From Capra hircus (taxonomy: Eukaryota; Chordata; Mammalia; Artiodactyla; Bovidae): a DNA stretch of 64,000 nt. The translations under genes and the position numbers were made by a program. Positions 36,380-47,099 of the stretch are shown here, one piece after another (the first letter of the stretch is position 1; each line of letters opens with the position of its first letter). The stretch covers positions 16,820,001-16,884,000 of the forward strand of contig NC_030813.1 of the NCBI RefSeq assembly GCF_001704415.2, in the 5' to 3' direction. The notes beneath the pieces are model-generated. The model was not told the origin of the DNA. It searched no databases and saw nothing but the letters and a program-made list of their open reading frames with translations.

Positions 36380-36785
36380 TAATAACAGTAACAACAGCAG
36401 TAATGGCTAACACTTATTAAACACTAGCTGTAATGCCAAGCATAGTACTAAGTGCTTTACTGTTTTATCTCATTTGATCTTCCCAACAACCTAATTTTTG
36501 CCTTATTTTTCATAAAAGGAAATTGAATCACTTACCCCAAAATTAGACAGCCAGCAAACAGCAGAGCCAGGATTTGTATCAAGCAATCTGACTCCAAGAC
36601 CTAAACTCTTAACCCATGTATGTATGATATGTCATTTAATTTAAGCCTACTCATAATCCTGTCCTGGGAGATGCTTTTCACAGCTCACAAAATCATGGCT
36701 CAAATGGGTTAAGCAGTTGAAACAGAGCTCAAATTCAGGTCAGTCTGTCTCCAAAACTCCCATTCCTTCTACCATGGTTTCCCTA
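36380..36785 (+). repeat. Two adjacent MIR fragments
   Basis: The first (to about 36615) has gtactaagtgctttactgtt and cagagccaggatttgtatca. The second (from about 36635) has aaatgggttaagcagttgaa and catggtttcc. Confidence 0.7.
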
Positions 36786-37764
36786 AAAGGAAAAGAGATG
36801 CCAAAGATGAAGATGAGCGACAGGTCTGGGAAAGGAACTCTCTGCAGACACAAACCAGATGTCAGCTGGGGTCTCCCCTGCCCCCTTGAAATCTAGGAAC
36901 CAGTGTCTATAAACTCTTTTGTGCATGTTAGGAGAAGTCCCACAAGGGGTCGAAGTGTTTTCTCCTGGCCAGCTCGGCTTCCAGTTTCCACCTGTGCTGA
37001 GTCTTGGTTCCCACTCTCCACCGTGGACCCCATGATGGAATTCAGCCCCAGTCCCTTGATTTCCACAGCAGTCCCCAGGTGTGCGTACCAGACAACCCTG
37101 CTCTTTAAAAAACTGTTTCCTTGACTTTTTTCTCCTACACCCGAACTCCAGCTTCCACTGATAACCCTCCTCTCTCTCTCTCCTTCCCCCTGCTCTCTTC
37201 ACCTTGAACCCCAAATCTCCAGAACAAGAATCCCTCTACTTTCCCAGGCAGCGCCATTCAGTCTCATGACCCTCTGACCCAAGACCCTCCCTGACGCCTA
37301 CAGTCTCAGATCCCGAAAGCTCCTCAAGGCACTTTCCTCTCCACAGTAGTTCCCCATTCCATAGAAGGCATGACTCTGGCTCTGGCAGCAGCAGCTGCCC
37401 TCACTACAAAACCCACCACGAATCTACCCATCAAGTCAACCTGGACTGGGGAGGAGTTTCAAGGCAACCAAAGCTGAATGTCAAGAAAACCTCAGCATAT
37501 ATATTTTTTTGAAGTTTATAGTTTCAAACTAGACACCAATTTACTGCCATTTTAAAAAATAAAACATATATATTTCATAACCTTGGCTGCTCCAGCCTGC
37601 ATCTCCACATCCCTCAGTCCCAGCAGCAAGGGGAGAAGAAAGGAATCTCGTTGACCAAGTCTTTGGAAGCCACTCGGCTCCTCGGGCCTGTCAGTTTCTA
37701 GGAAGCTGCTTGCTGGTGTCTGGCCTGGGTCCCTGGCACTCCCATCTTCCCTGTGCACTCTTTT
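36786..37764. other. Intergenic, no recognised feature
   Basis: GC content rises slightly. A 143-residue minus-strand frame (36783-37214) has no recognisable similarity. A T-run precedes the BovB 5' end. Confidence 0.5.
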
Positions 37765-40700
37765 TTTTGGATGCACTGGCGGCGGTGGCTGGCGCACTAA
37801 GCGCAGGTGGCGGCAGCGGCCCGCGCACTAAGCGTGGCTGAGAGCTACCCCATGTCCGAAGTCAGGGGCAGTGGCCTAGAGTGCCAGGCTGCAACGGCAC
37901 AGGAACTGCCGAGAGGAGCTACCCCGCCTCCGAGGTCAGGGGTGGTGGCCGAGAAGAGCTACCCCGTGTCCGAGGTCAAGGGCGACGGCTGAGAGGAGCT
38001 ACCCCGCGTCCAAGGCCAGGGGCGGCGCCTGAGGCCAGGGGCGGCGGCCAGGAGGAGCAACCTTATGTCCAAGGAGTGGTGGCCGTGCAGGCACAGGAGG
38101 GCCTAGAGGAGCCATCCCACATTGAAGGTCAGGAAGGGTGGTGGGAGGAGATACCTTTCATCCAAGGTAAGGAGCAGCAGCTGTGCTTTGCTGGAGCAGC
38201 TGTGAAGAGATACCCGATGCCCAAGGTAAGAGAAACCCGAGTAAGATGGTAGGTGTTGCAAGAGGGCATCAGAGGGCAGACACACTGAAACCATACTCAC
38301 AGAAAACTAGTCAATCTAATCACACTAGGACCACAGCCTTGTCTAACTCAGTGAAACTAAGCCATGACTGCGGGGCAACCCAAGATGGGCGGGTCATGGT
38401 GGAGAGGTCTGACAGAATGTGGTCCACTGGAGAAGGGACTTCAGTATGTCACTTCAGTATTCTTGCCTTGAGAACCCCGTGAACAGTATGAAAAGGCAAA
38501 ATGATAGGATACTGAAAGAGGAACTCCCCAGGTCAGTAGGTGCCCAATATGCTACTGGAGATCAATGGAGAAATAACTCCAAAAGAATGAAGGGATGGAG
38601 CCAAAGCAAAAACAATACCCAGCTGTGGATGTGACTGGTGGACATCACCAGGTGGTCAACACCGAATTAAATTGATTATATTCCCTGCAGCAAAAGATGG
38701 AGAAGCTCTATACAGTCAACAAAAACAAGACCAGGAGCTGACTGTAGCTCAGATCATGAACTCCTTATTACCAAATTCAGACTGAAATTGAAGAAAGCAG
38801 GGAAAACTGCTAGACCATTCAGGTATGACCTCAATCAAATCCCTTATGATTATACAGTGGAAGTGAAAAATAGATTTAAGGGCCTAGATCTGATAGATAG
38901 AGTGCCTGATGAACTATGAGATGAGGTTCGTGACATTGTACAGGAGACAGGGATCAAGACCATCCCCATGGAAAAGAAATGCAAAAAAGCAAAATGGCTG
39001 TCTGGGGAGGCCTTACAAATAGCTGTGAAATAAAGAGAGGCAAAAAGCAAAGGAGAAAAGGAAAGATATAAGCATCTGAATGCAGAGTTCCAGAGAATAG
39101 CAAGAAGAGATAAGAAAGCCTTCTTCAGCGATCAATGCAAAGAAATAGAGGAAAAGAACAGAAGGGGAAAGACTAGAGATCTCTTCAAGAAAATTAGATA
39201 CCAAGAGAACATTTCATGCAAAGATGGGCTCAATAAAGGACAGAAATGGTATGGACCTAACAGAAGCAGAAGATATTAAGAAGAGGTGGCAAGATTACAC
39301 AGAAGAACTGTACAAAAAAAGATCTTCGCGACCCAGATAATCACGATGGTATGATCACTCACCTAGAGCCAGACGTACTGGAATGTGAAGTCAAGTGGGC
39401 CTTAGAAAGCATCACTATGAACAAAGCTAGTGGAGGTGATGGAATTCCAGTTGAGCTGTTTCAAATCCTGAAAGATGATGCTGTGAAAGTGCTGCACTCA
39501 ATATGCCAACAAATCTGGAAAACTAGGCAGTGGCCACAGGACTGGAAAAGGTCAGTTTTCATTCCAATCCCAAAGAAAGGCAATGCAAAAGAATGCTCAA
39601 ACTACCACACAGTTGCACTCATCTCACATGCTAGTAAAGTAATGCTCAAAATTCTCCAAGCCAGGCTTCAGCAATACGTGAACCGTGAACTTCCTGATGT
39701 TCAAGCTGGTTTTAGAAAAGGCAGAAGAACCAGAGATCAAATTGCCAACATCTGCTGGATCAGTGAAAAAGCAAGAGAGTTCCAGAAAAACATCTCTTTC
39801 TGCTTTCTTGACTATGCCAAAGCCTTTGACTGTGTGGATCACAATAAACTGTGGAAAATTCTGAAACAGATGGGAATACCAGACCACCTCACCTGCCTCT
39901 TGAGAAATCTGTATGCAGGCCAGGAAGCAACAGTTAGAACTGGACATGGAACAACAGACTGGTTCCAAATAGGAAAAGGAGTACGTCAAGGCTGTATATT
40001 TTCACCCTGCTTATTTAACTTACATGCAGAGTACATCATGAGAAACGCTGGACTGGAAGAAACACAAGCTGGGATCAAGATGGCCGGGAGAAATATCAGT
40101 AACCTCAGATATGCAGATGACACCACTCTTTTGGCAGAAAGTGAAGAGGAACTCAAAAGCCTCTTGATGAAAGTGAAAGAAGAGGGTGAAAATTTGGCTT
40201 AAAGCTCAATATTCAGAAAATGAAGATCATGGCATCCGGTCCCATCACTTCATGGGAAATAGATGGGGAAACAGTGGAAACAGTGTCAGACTTTATTTTG
40301 GGGGGCTCCAAAATCACTGCAGATGGTGACTGCAGCCATGAAATTAAAAGACACTTACTCCTTGGAAGAAAAGTTATGAGCAACCTAGATAGCATATTCA
40401 AAAGCAGAGACATTACTCTGCCGACTAAGGTCCGTCTAGTCAAAGCTATGGTTTTTCCAGTGGTCATGTATGGATGTGAGAGTTGGACTGTGAAGAGGGC
40501 TGAGCGCAGAAGAATTGATGCTTTTGAATTGTGGTTTTGGAGAAGACTCTTGAGAGTCCCTTGGACTGCAAGGAGATCCAACCAGTCCATTCTGAAGGAG
40601 ATCAGCCCTGGGATTTCTTTGGAGGGAATGATGCTAAAGCTGAAACTCCAGTACTTTGGCCACCTCATGCGAAGAGTTGACTCATTGGAAAAGACTTTGA

Positions 40701-40893
40701 TGCTGGGAGCGGTTGGGGGCAGGAGAAGAAGGGGACGACAGAGGATGAGATGGCTGGATGGCATCACTGGCTCGATGGATGTGAGTCTGAGTGAACTCCT
40801 GGAGTTGGTGATGGCCAGGGAGGCCTGGCGTGCCGCGATTCATGAGGTCGCAAAGAGTTGGACACGACTGAGCGACTGAACTGAACTGAACTG
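37765..40893 (+). mobile_element. BovB LINE with both ends and an internal deletion, inactive
   Basis: Both ends are present: the GC-rich 5' UTR and the 3' terminal gaactgaactgaactg repeat. At about 38640/38641 sequence from the 5' region (gtggatgtgactggtg) is fused directly to sequence near the end of the endonuclease domain (gacatcaccaggtggtcaac), so most of that domain is lost. Reverse transcriptase frames at 39351-40202 (YADD at 40110-40121) and 40220-40879 are separated by a frameshift. Upstream there are nonsense changes near 38918 and 39028 and an extra A in the A-run near 39316. Confidence 0.93.
37840..38226 (+). repeat. GC-rich tandem repeats of the BovB 5' UTR
   Basis: About eight diverged units start with GAGGAGCTACCCC-like sequence and end with GTCCGAGG-like sequence. 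They begin at 37840, 37911, 37951, 37991, 38049, 38105, 38144 and 38203. The 37911-37991 units are spaced exactly 40 bp apart. Confidence 0.8.
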
Positions 40894-41005
40894 GGTCTTT
40901 GTTGTTGCATGTGGGCTTTCTCTAATTGTGACAAGCAGGGGTTACTCTTCACTGTGGTTCATGGGCACATGGGCATGCCAATGGGTTCCCTTCCCAGGGA
41001 AGTCC
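40894..41005 (-). repeat. CHR-type SINE, internally deleted
   Basis: ggtctttgttgttgcatgtg and gggctttctctaattgtgac are followed abruptly by the end ccttcccagggaagtccc. Confidence 0.7.
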
Positions 41006-42120
41006 CTAAATTTACATTTACTCTTAGAATATTTTTGAGTACCTACTATATGCCAGGCTCTGGACAAAACACGAAGGATGCAGCGGGGAAAGGTCAGACC
41101 CTGTCTCTGGCCCATGGACCTTTAATTCCTGAGAGGAAAAAATCGGCTTTAAACACACCTAATTTATTAATTACAATCATCACAGGTGCTATAAAGGGAA
41201 AGGATGAGATGCTATGAAAATACTGGAAAATGATAGGCTGACTCGCAGCCGCGTTGGCTTCCTAAGTGGGGAGCAGCGAGGGTGATGGAGGTTGAAGACA
41301 CCAGCATTGAGCACGGTTGAAGCTGGGATCTGAGTGGAGTGTGCAGAGATGAGGGTAGGGTGCGCATCATGAGAGCAGCTCCAAGCAGGGCCAGTGCGCC
41401 TGGAGGTGAGCTGAAAAGAGGGAACAAGCAAGAAGCGAGGCTGTGGGACACGGGGCTAGCAGCCCTTGCTTGGGACTGTGGATTGCGTTCTGAAGATGAA
41501 TGTGAAATCACGAAGTATTTGCAGGGATGTGGAATGATGCAGCCCTCATGCTAAATGCGTCTCTTTGGCTGCTCTGAGGATGAGGCACTGGAAGGGACAC
41601 ATGAGGAACCCTGGAGCAGTAATTAAGAGGCTGCTGGTATAATTCAGGCAAGAGATGATGAGATCTCAGACTAGGAATAACAGCCATGTTGAAATGGCCC
41701 CGTAGCTCTAGCCTTTCTCCTACTGAAATGTTCCTCACACTTGCCTGATAAGAATCTGTGACATTCACTAAAAATACAGGTTCCCAGAGTTCCATGCTGC
41801 AATGGGGTGGAGTTTGGGAATCTGTACTTTAAACAAACTTCCTGAGGGATTCCTCTCAGTAGACAAATTGCCCCATGTTACCCTGCAGTGTACAATGAGA
41901 AATAGACCTTCCTTTCCCCTGCAAAATAATTCAGTTTCTAGAGATGGTGCTTTTCATGACCTCAGACAGCAGAGGATGCAGGAGAAATCTCACAGTTCAC
42001 AGAATACATTCCCTACTTGGCACTTCCGCTGTGATACAGGTCCAACGTTTAGGTTACCTACATTTGTTTTTAGGTGTGTTTCTTCACATATGATCTTTTT
42101 AATTTTTGTTTTGGGTTTTT
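41006..42120. other. Intergenic with old repeat remnants
   Basis: gtacctactatatgccaggc (41040) is typical of old mammalian repeats. A MER5-like (hAT) fragment at about 41705-41860 shows gggaatctgtactttaaaca. The rest is unassigned. Confidence 0.5.
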
Positions 42121-42430
42121 AAAATAATTTATTTGTTTTATTTTTGGTTGTGCTGGATCTTAGCTGCTGCATGCAGGCTTTCTCTAGTTGCATAGAGCAA
42201 GGGCTACTCTCTAGCTACGGTGCAAGGGTTTCTCCTTGCAGTGGTTTCTTTAGTGGGGCAGAACAAGATCTAGGAGCTTGGGCTTCAGTTGATGTGGTAC
42301 ACAGGCTCAGTAGTAGCGGCTCCAGGGCTTAGTTGCTCTGTGGCATGTGGAATCTTCTGGGACCAGGGATGGAACCCATGTCCCCTGCATTGGCAGGAGG
42401 ATTCCCACCCACTGTACCAGCAGGGAAGTC
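42121..42430 (-). repeat. CHR-type SINE, near full length
   Basis: ttttggttgtgctggatctt, ggaccagggatggaacccat, ending ccagcagggaagtc. Confidence 0.92.
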
Positions 42431-43034
42431 TTCTTCTTCTTTTTTTTTTCTTTTTTCTTTTAGTATTAATTTATGTGCAGCTGTCAAGAGAGGCAAAAAG
42501 GAGGTACTTCTGCAAAAACTACCAGGAACAGCAGGATTGTAGAACAATAGATGGAGCTAGAGTCTAGCTCTATCTTCATTCTATAAACATCCTGCGGAAC
42601 TCAGCCCATCTGCCCCAACCATCAGCTGCTGACCTGGGGATGTCTTACTTGCCCCCAACCTCTGCCAGCTTCTACAGAGGAAAACATCAAGACCTTACAT
42701 GGATTATGTGCTTGGAAAATGCTTTCCAATGCCTTAGTTGCATATGATCCAGGTGGAGTAAGAAGGAATTTTTTTCACTTTATCTATCTAGTTATCCTCT
42801 ATCAATTTATCTACACACAGAGCATAGCACAGTGGGTAGAAGGAAACGTTTAGGAATCAGTCTACCAAAGTTCAAGTCCTGACTCTCAGTTATTATTTGG
42901 AGAAGTTACTTAATCTCTCTGCTTTTCTGTTTTCACACAGGAAAAAACAAAATAATTATGGTATATTACTTTGTTCAGGCTGTTATAACAGAGTACCACA
43001 GATTGAATTTGATAAGAGGCAGGGAGGGGACAAC
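42431..43034. other. Intergenic with MIR-like and old repeat remnants
   Basis: A MIR-like piece is at 42825-42945 (agttacttaatctctctgct). From 42960 to 43012 (caggctgttataacagagta) a short piece resembles the start of a mammal-wide repeat whose later part may be at 46845. Confidence 0.5.
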
Positions 43035-43155
43035 TTTTTGTTGTTGTGCCACCAGACATGTGGAATCTTAATTCCCCAACCACGGATCAAACTCATGGCC
43101 CCTGCATTGGAGGGGTGGAGTCTTAACCACCCCTGGACCACCAAGGAAGTCCCCC
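43035..43155 (-). repeat. CHR-type SINE fragment
   Basis: ttaattccccaaccacggat through cctggaccaccaaggaagtc. Confidence 0.85.
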
Positions 43156-43164
43156 ATTGTGCAT

Positions 43165-43272
43165 TTATTTATCTGACTAAGCACTGCATGCAGAACTTCC
43201 CCAACTATGGATTGAACCCATGCCCCCATTGGAAGCACAGTGTCTTAACCAATGGACTATGAGGCAAGTCCC
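43165..43272 (-). repeat. CHR-type SINE fragment
   Basis: ttccccaactatggattgaa through aaccaatggactatgaggca. Confidence 0.8.
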
Positions 43273-43329
43273 AAGGGCAGAACCTTTAAAAGAATAGCCT
43301 TTGAGGATACCACAAAGCTGGTTACAAAA

Positions 43330-43480
43330 TGTGCTCATAACAGGGAACTCTGCTCAATATTATGTAGTGATTGAATGGGAAGAGAGTGGGGGAGAATGGA
43401 TACATACGTGTGTATATGTATAGCTGAGCCACTTTGCTGTGCAACTGAGACTATGGCAACATTATTAATCACTCCAACAT
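43330..43480 (+). repeat. Old L1 3'-end fragment
   Basis: cagggaactctgctcaatat and gagccactttgctgtgcaac are L1 3' UTR motifs. Its tail was the target of the Bov-A2 at 43481. Confidence 0.8.
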
Positions 43481-43731
43481 GGAGAAGGCAATGGCACTCC
43501 ACTCCAGTACTCTTGCCTGGAAAATTTCATGGGCAGAGGAGCCTGGTGGGCTGCAGTCCATGGGGTGGACTGAGCGACTCCACTTTCACTTTTCACTTTC
43601 ATGCATTGGAGAAGGAAATGGCAACCGACTCCAGTGTTCTTGCCTGGAGAATCCCAGGGACCGGGGAGCCTGGTAGGCTGCCATCTATGGGGTCGCACAG
43701 AGTCGGACGCGACTGAAGTGACTTAGCAGTA
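43481..43731 (+). repeat. Bov-A2 SINE dimer with perfect 11-bp target-site duplication
   Basis: Two Bov-A monomers are joined by the cactttcacttttcactttc linker. CACTCCAACAT lies at 43470-43480 and 43732-43742. High similarity between the monomers and the perfect duplication imply a young insertion. Confidence 0.96.
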
Positions 43732-43869
43732 CACTCCAACATAAAAGAAAAGTGAAAAGAGGAAAAAAGAATACAAGGATGGCCAGTATTAGAAAACTAT
43801 TAGTGTAATCTGCCACTATTAATAAGTCAAATAATAAAAATCATATGATTACCTCAAAAGAAAAAAAAA

Positions 43870-43974
43870 TGCTCACTTTGGCAGCACACTTACTAAAACT
43901 GGAATGATACAGAGAAGATTCGTATGGTCCCTGAGCAAGGATGAATGAGTATTCATGAAGCATTCCATATTTTT
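43870..43974 (+). pseudogene. U6 snRNA pseudogene
   Basis: The 105-bp segment follows U6 throughout: tgctcactttggcagcacac, then gatacagagaagatt and a cattccatattttt end. Substitutions lie in otherwise invariant positions, and the ACGCAAATTCG part has become tgagtattcatg. It is preceded by an A-run, not by recognisable PSE and TATA elements, so it looks retroposed rather than transcribed. Confidence 0.92.
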
Positions 43975-43989
43975 ATTAAGGGGTGGGGG

Positions 43990-44728
43990 GGAACTGGTTA
44001 CAACCAACTAGGCCCAAGATGGCAGAAGATTCCACTTCCAGTAGACCTTGAACTTCACTGTACTCTCATTGTAATATTAGCATATGCTAAGTGACAGTTC
44101 CCAGGCTGACCATAAAAGGTCAAAAAGTGGGTGGTGGCCCCATTCTTGGAGATTCCTGCCCTTTCTTCAAAATAGTTAGCATAACAGATATTCCTCGTTA
44201 AGTTAGCATATAAAATTACCCAGCCCATAAAAACTAAATGACCCCATACCCTGGGGCCACTCTCACCTTCTGAAACAGACTGTTGTTGTTGTCCAGTCCC
44301 TAAGTCATGTCCAAGTCTTTGCCACCCTGTGGACTCCAGCATGCCAGGATTCCCTGTCCTTCACTTTCTCCCTGCGTTTGCTCAAACTCATGTCCATTGA
44401 GTCAGAGATGCCATCCAACCATCTCATCCTCTGTCACCCGCTTCTCCAGTCTTTCCCAGCATCAGGGTCTTTTCCAGTGAGTCGGTTCCTCACGCCAGGT
44501 GGCCAAAGTATCAGAGCTTCATCTTCAGCATCTGACGCAGACTGCATTTTGCTATCTGATGTTGATTTAGATAAGCTCACTTTCCCTTTACTGTGGCTCA
44601 CTCTTGAATTCTTTCCTGCATGAAGCCGAGAACCCCCACTTGGTGGCCTGTCCCAGGGATTTGCCTGGGACAAGGACTTGACCTGGAATGTGACCATTCT
44701 TTCCTGTCCCATTCTCCTGCAATAGCAT
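43990..44728 (+). mobile_element. ERV1-like LTR, split by an ART2A-type element
   Basis: The left piece has U3-like DNA with a TATA-like ccataaaaactaa near 44226. The right piece (44545-44728) has the U5-like ttgaattctttcctgcatga, then cccacttggtggcctgtccc. It contains no viral coding sequence. Ends are approximate. Confidence 0.6.
44283..44531 (-). repeat. BovB/ART2A-type fragment with 13-bp target-site duplication
   Basis: ttgttgttgtccagtcccta at the left and tcagagatgccatccaacca inside. It is flanked by CTGAAACAGACTG (44270-44282) and CTGACGCAGACTG (44532-44544). Confidence 0.9.
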
Positions 44729-44732
44729 GGCA

Positions 44733-44948
44733 TGGTTGTTGTTGCTGTTTAGTCACTCAGTTGTGTCCAACTCTTTGCAACCCCATTGACTGTAGCCCAC
44801 CAGGCACCACTATCTGTGGAATTCTCCAGGCAAGAATACTGGAGTTGGTTGCCATTTCCTCCTCCAGGGGATCTTCCCAAACCAGGGGTTGAACCCAAGA
44901 CTCCTGCCTTGCAGGCAGATTCTTTACCACTGGGCCACCAGGAAAGCT
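44733..44948 (-). repeat. Bov-tA SINE
   Basis: tagtcactcagttgtgtcca through ctttaccactgggccaccag. Confidence 0.94.
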
Positions 44949-45446
44949 CACAGAATGACTGAGACAACAGAAGTTTCAGTTCAGTTCAGTTCAGTTCATT
45001 TGCTCAGTCATGTCCGACTCTTTGCGACCCCATGAATTGCAGCACGCCAGGCCTCCCTGTCTATCACCAACTCCCGGAGTTCACTCAGATTCACGTCCAT
45101 CGAGTCAGTGATGCCATCCACCCATCTCATCCTCTGTTGTCCCCTTCTCCTCCTGCCCCCAATCCCTCCCAGCATCAGTCTTTTCCAGTGTGTCAACTCT
45201 TCACATGAGGTGGCCAAAGTACTGGAGTTTCAGCTTTAGCATCATTCCTTCCAAAGAAATCCCAGGGCTGATCTCCTTCAGAATGGACTGGTTGGATCTC
45301 CCTGCAGTCCAAGGGACTCTCAAGAGTCTTCTCCAACACCACAGTTCAAAAGCTTCAATTCTCTGGTGCTCAGCCTTCTTCACAGTCCAACTCTCACATC
45401 CATACATGACCACAGGAAAAACCATAGCCTTGACTAGATGGACCTT

Positions 45447-45692
45447 GCTGCTGCTGCTAAGTCGCTTCAGTTGTATCCGACTCTGTGCGACCCCGTAGAC
45501 AGCAGCCCACCAGGCTCCCCCGTCCCTGGGATTCTCCAGGCAAGAACTTACCATTTCCTTCTCCAAAGCATGAAAGTGAAAAGTGAAAGTGAAGTCGTTC
45601 AGTCGTATTCGACTCTTAGCGACCCCATGGACCGTGGCCCACCAGGCTCCTCCATCCATGGGATTTTCCAGGCAAGAGTACTGGAGTGGGTC
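45447..45692 (-). repeat. Bov-A2 SINE inside BovB
   Basis: gctgctgctgctaagtcgct, a linker with aaagtgaaaagtgaaagtga, and ccaggcaagagtactggagt define a reversed Bov-A2 dimer. No clear duplication is visible. Confidence 0.92.
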
Positions 45693-45703
45693 GGCAAAGT
45701 AAT

Positions 45704-46147
45704 TGTAAGGCTCAGAGAACCGCACTCTGAAAGGAACACTCAAGGACAGCCTCTAGTGGACTGACAAAGTTTATTATCCAGCTGCGCAGTTTTATGGTCT
45801 CAGGGAACAGAGGACAAAGCAGACCTGCACGTAGCCTTTCTCGATAAACATCAAACCATTCAAGCATAAAATACAGTTCCTACCGCCCAAGACATAACAT
45901 AGCTTTGGCGAAACTCTAAAGGGAGTTTATCATGAAACAACAGTCCTTGCTCCCAGAAACAGGTGGTCAGAAGGAAGCCTTCGAACGCCTCAAGGCCGGG
46001 CATATAAACCTTCGTTATCCGTTCCCAGCCTCAGGCACTCGATGAACGCTCATAACCCTTTGTTATGTTCGTTCCAGCTTCCAACCTTCGTAATGAGTGG
46101 AGCAAATACATTTTCAGTATTTGCTCAAAGCCTTCCAGCTCCTCCAC
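45704..46147 (-). mobile_element. Solo ERV LTR, 444 bp, in BovB
   Basis: Read on the minus strand it starts TGTGGAGGAG and ends GAGCCTTACA, the TG...CA form of LTRs. It has an ATAAAA TATA-like box and an AATAAA signal near 45768. GTAAT (45699-45703) and GTTAT (46148-46152) flank it, and joining the BovB either side gives continuous BovB sequence. No internal viral genes are present. Confidence 0.82.
46100..46126. other. Perfect 10-bp hairpin within the LTR
   Basis: GAGCAAATAC at 46100-46109 pairs with GTATTTGCTC at 46117-46126 around a 7-base loop. It falls in the U3 part of the minus-strand LTR. Confidence 0.85.
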
Positions 46148-46844
46148 AGTTATGTCTCGGCTTTTGAATATGCTATCTAGGTTGGTCATAACTTTCCTTC
46201 CAAGAAGTAAGTGTCTTTTAATTTCATGGCTGCAGTCACCATCTGCAGTGATTTTGGAGCCCAGAAAAATAAAGTCTGACACTGTTTGCATTGTTTCCCC
46301 ATCTATTTCCCATGAAGTGATGGGGCCAGATGCCATGATCTTCATTTTCTGAATGTTGAGCTTTAAGCCAACTTTTTCACTTGCCTCTTTCACTTTCATC
46401 AAGAGGCTTTTGAGTTCCTCTTCACTTTCTGCCATAAGGGTGGTGTCATCTGCATATCTGAGGTTTTTGATATTTCTCCCGGCAATCTTGATTCCAGCTT
46501 GTGCTTCTTCCAGTCCAGTGTTTCTCATGATGTACTCCGCATAGAAGTTAAATAAGCAGGGTAACAATATACAGACTTGACATACTCCTTTTCCTATTTG
46601 GAACCAGTCTGTTGTTCCATGTCCAGTTCGAACTGTTGCTTCCTGACCTGCATATAGGTTTCTCAAGAGTCAGGTCATGTGGTCTGGTATTCCCATCTCT
46701 TTCAGAATTTTCCACAGTTTATTGTGATCCACACAGTCAAAGGCTTTGGCATAGTCAAGAAAGCAGAAAGAGATGTTTTTCTGGAACTCTCTTGCTTTTT
46801 CCATGATCCAGCAGATGTTGGCAATTTGATCTCTGGTTCCTCTG

Positions 46845-47085
46845 TCACAGTTCTGGAAGCTAGAAGTCTAAGATCAAGCTGTCAGCAGGGTTGGTTTCTT
46901 GGGAGGCCTTGCTCCTTGGCTTACAGATCATCATCTTCTCTCTGAGTCTTACCATGGTCTTCCTTCTGTATATGCCTATGTCTGCGTCCTCATCTTGAAA
47001 CCAAGGAGGACTCTGTGGGGGCCTCCCAGGTACAAATCCTTTTAGAATGCTGGCCCTCGCTCCCATTTCTTGTTTGTAGGAAATA
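46845..47085 (+). repeat. Old mammalian interspersed repeat (family not named)
   Basis: tcacagttctggaagctaga, then aagatcaagctgtcagcagg. It is related in pattern to the repeats at 19720 and 62030. Confidence 0.6.
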
Positions 47086-47099
47086 GAGTTCATTCAGCC

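Larger units (their letters stand above)
44975..46844 (-). mobile_element. BovB LINE, 5'-truncated, interrupted by Bov-A2 and an LTR
   Basis: The 3' ttcagttcag repeat is at 44975. Reverse-transcriptase sequence reads on the minus strand, with RYADDTTLMAES encoded near 46450. A Bov-A2 (45447-45692) and an ERV LTR (45704-46147) lie inside. The right end (ggttcctctg) is the 5' truncation point. It is non-coding in practice. Confidence 0.93.

Noticed and set aside
40213..40767. 184-residue minus-strand frame resembling the one at 3530
   Set aside because: It is the antisense shadow of the BovB at 37765-40893. The similarity between the two reflects shared BovB sequence, not a gene family.
43870..43974. 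Functional U6 snRNA gene
   Set aside because: Substitutions in invariant regions and no visible upstream PSE or TATA elements make it a pseudogene.
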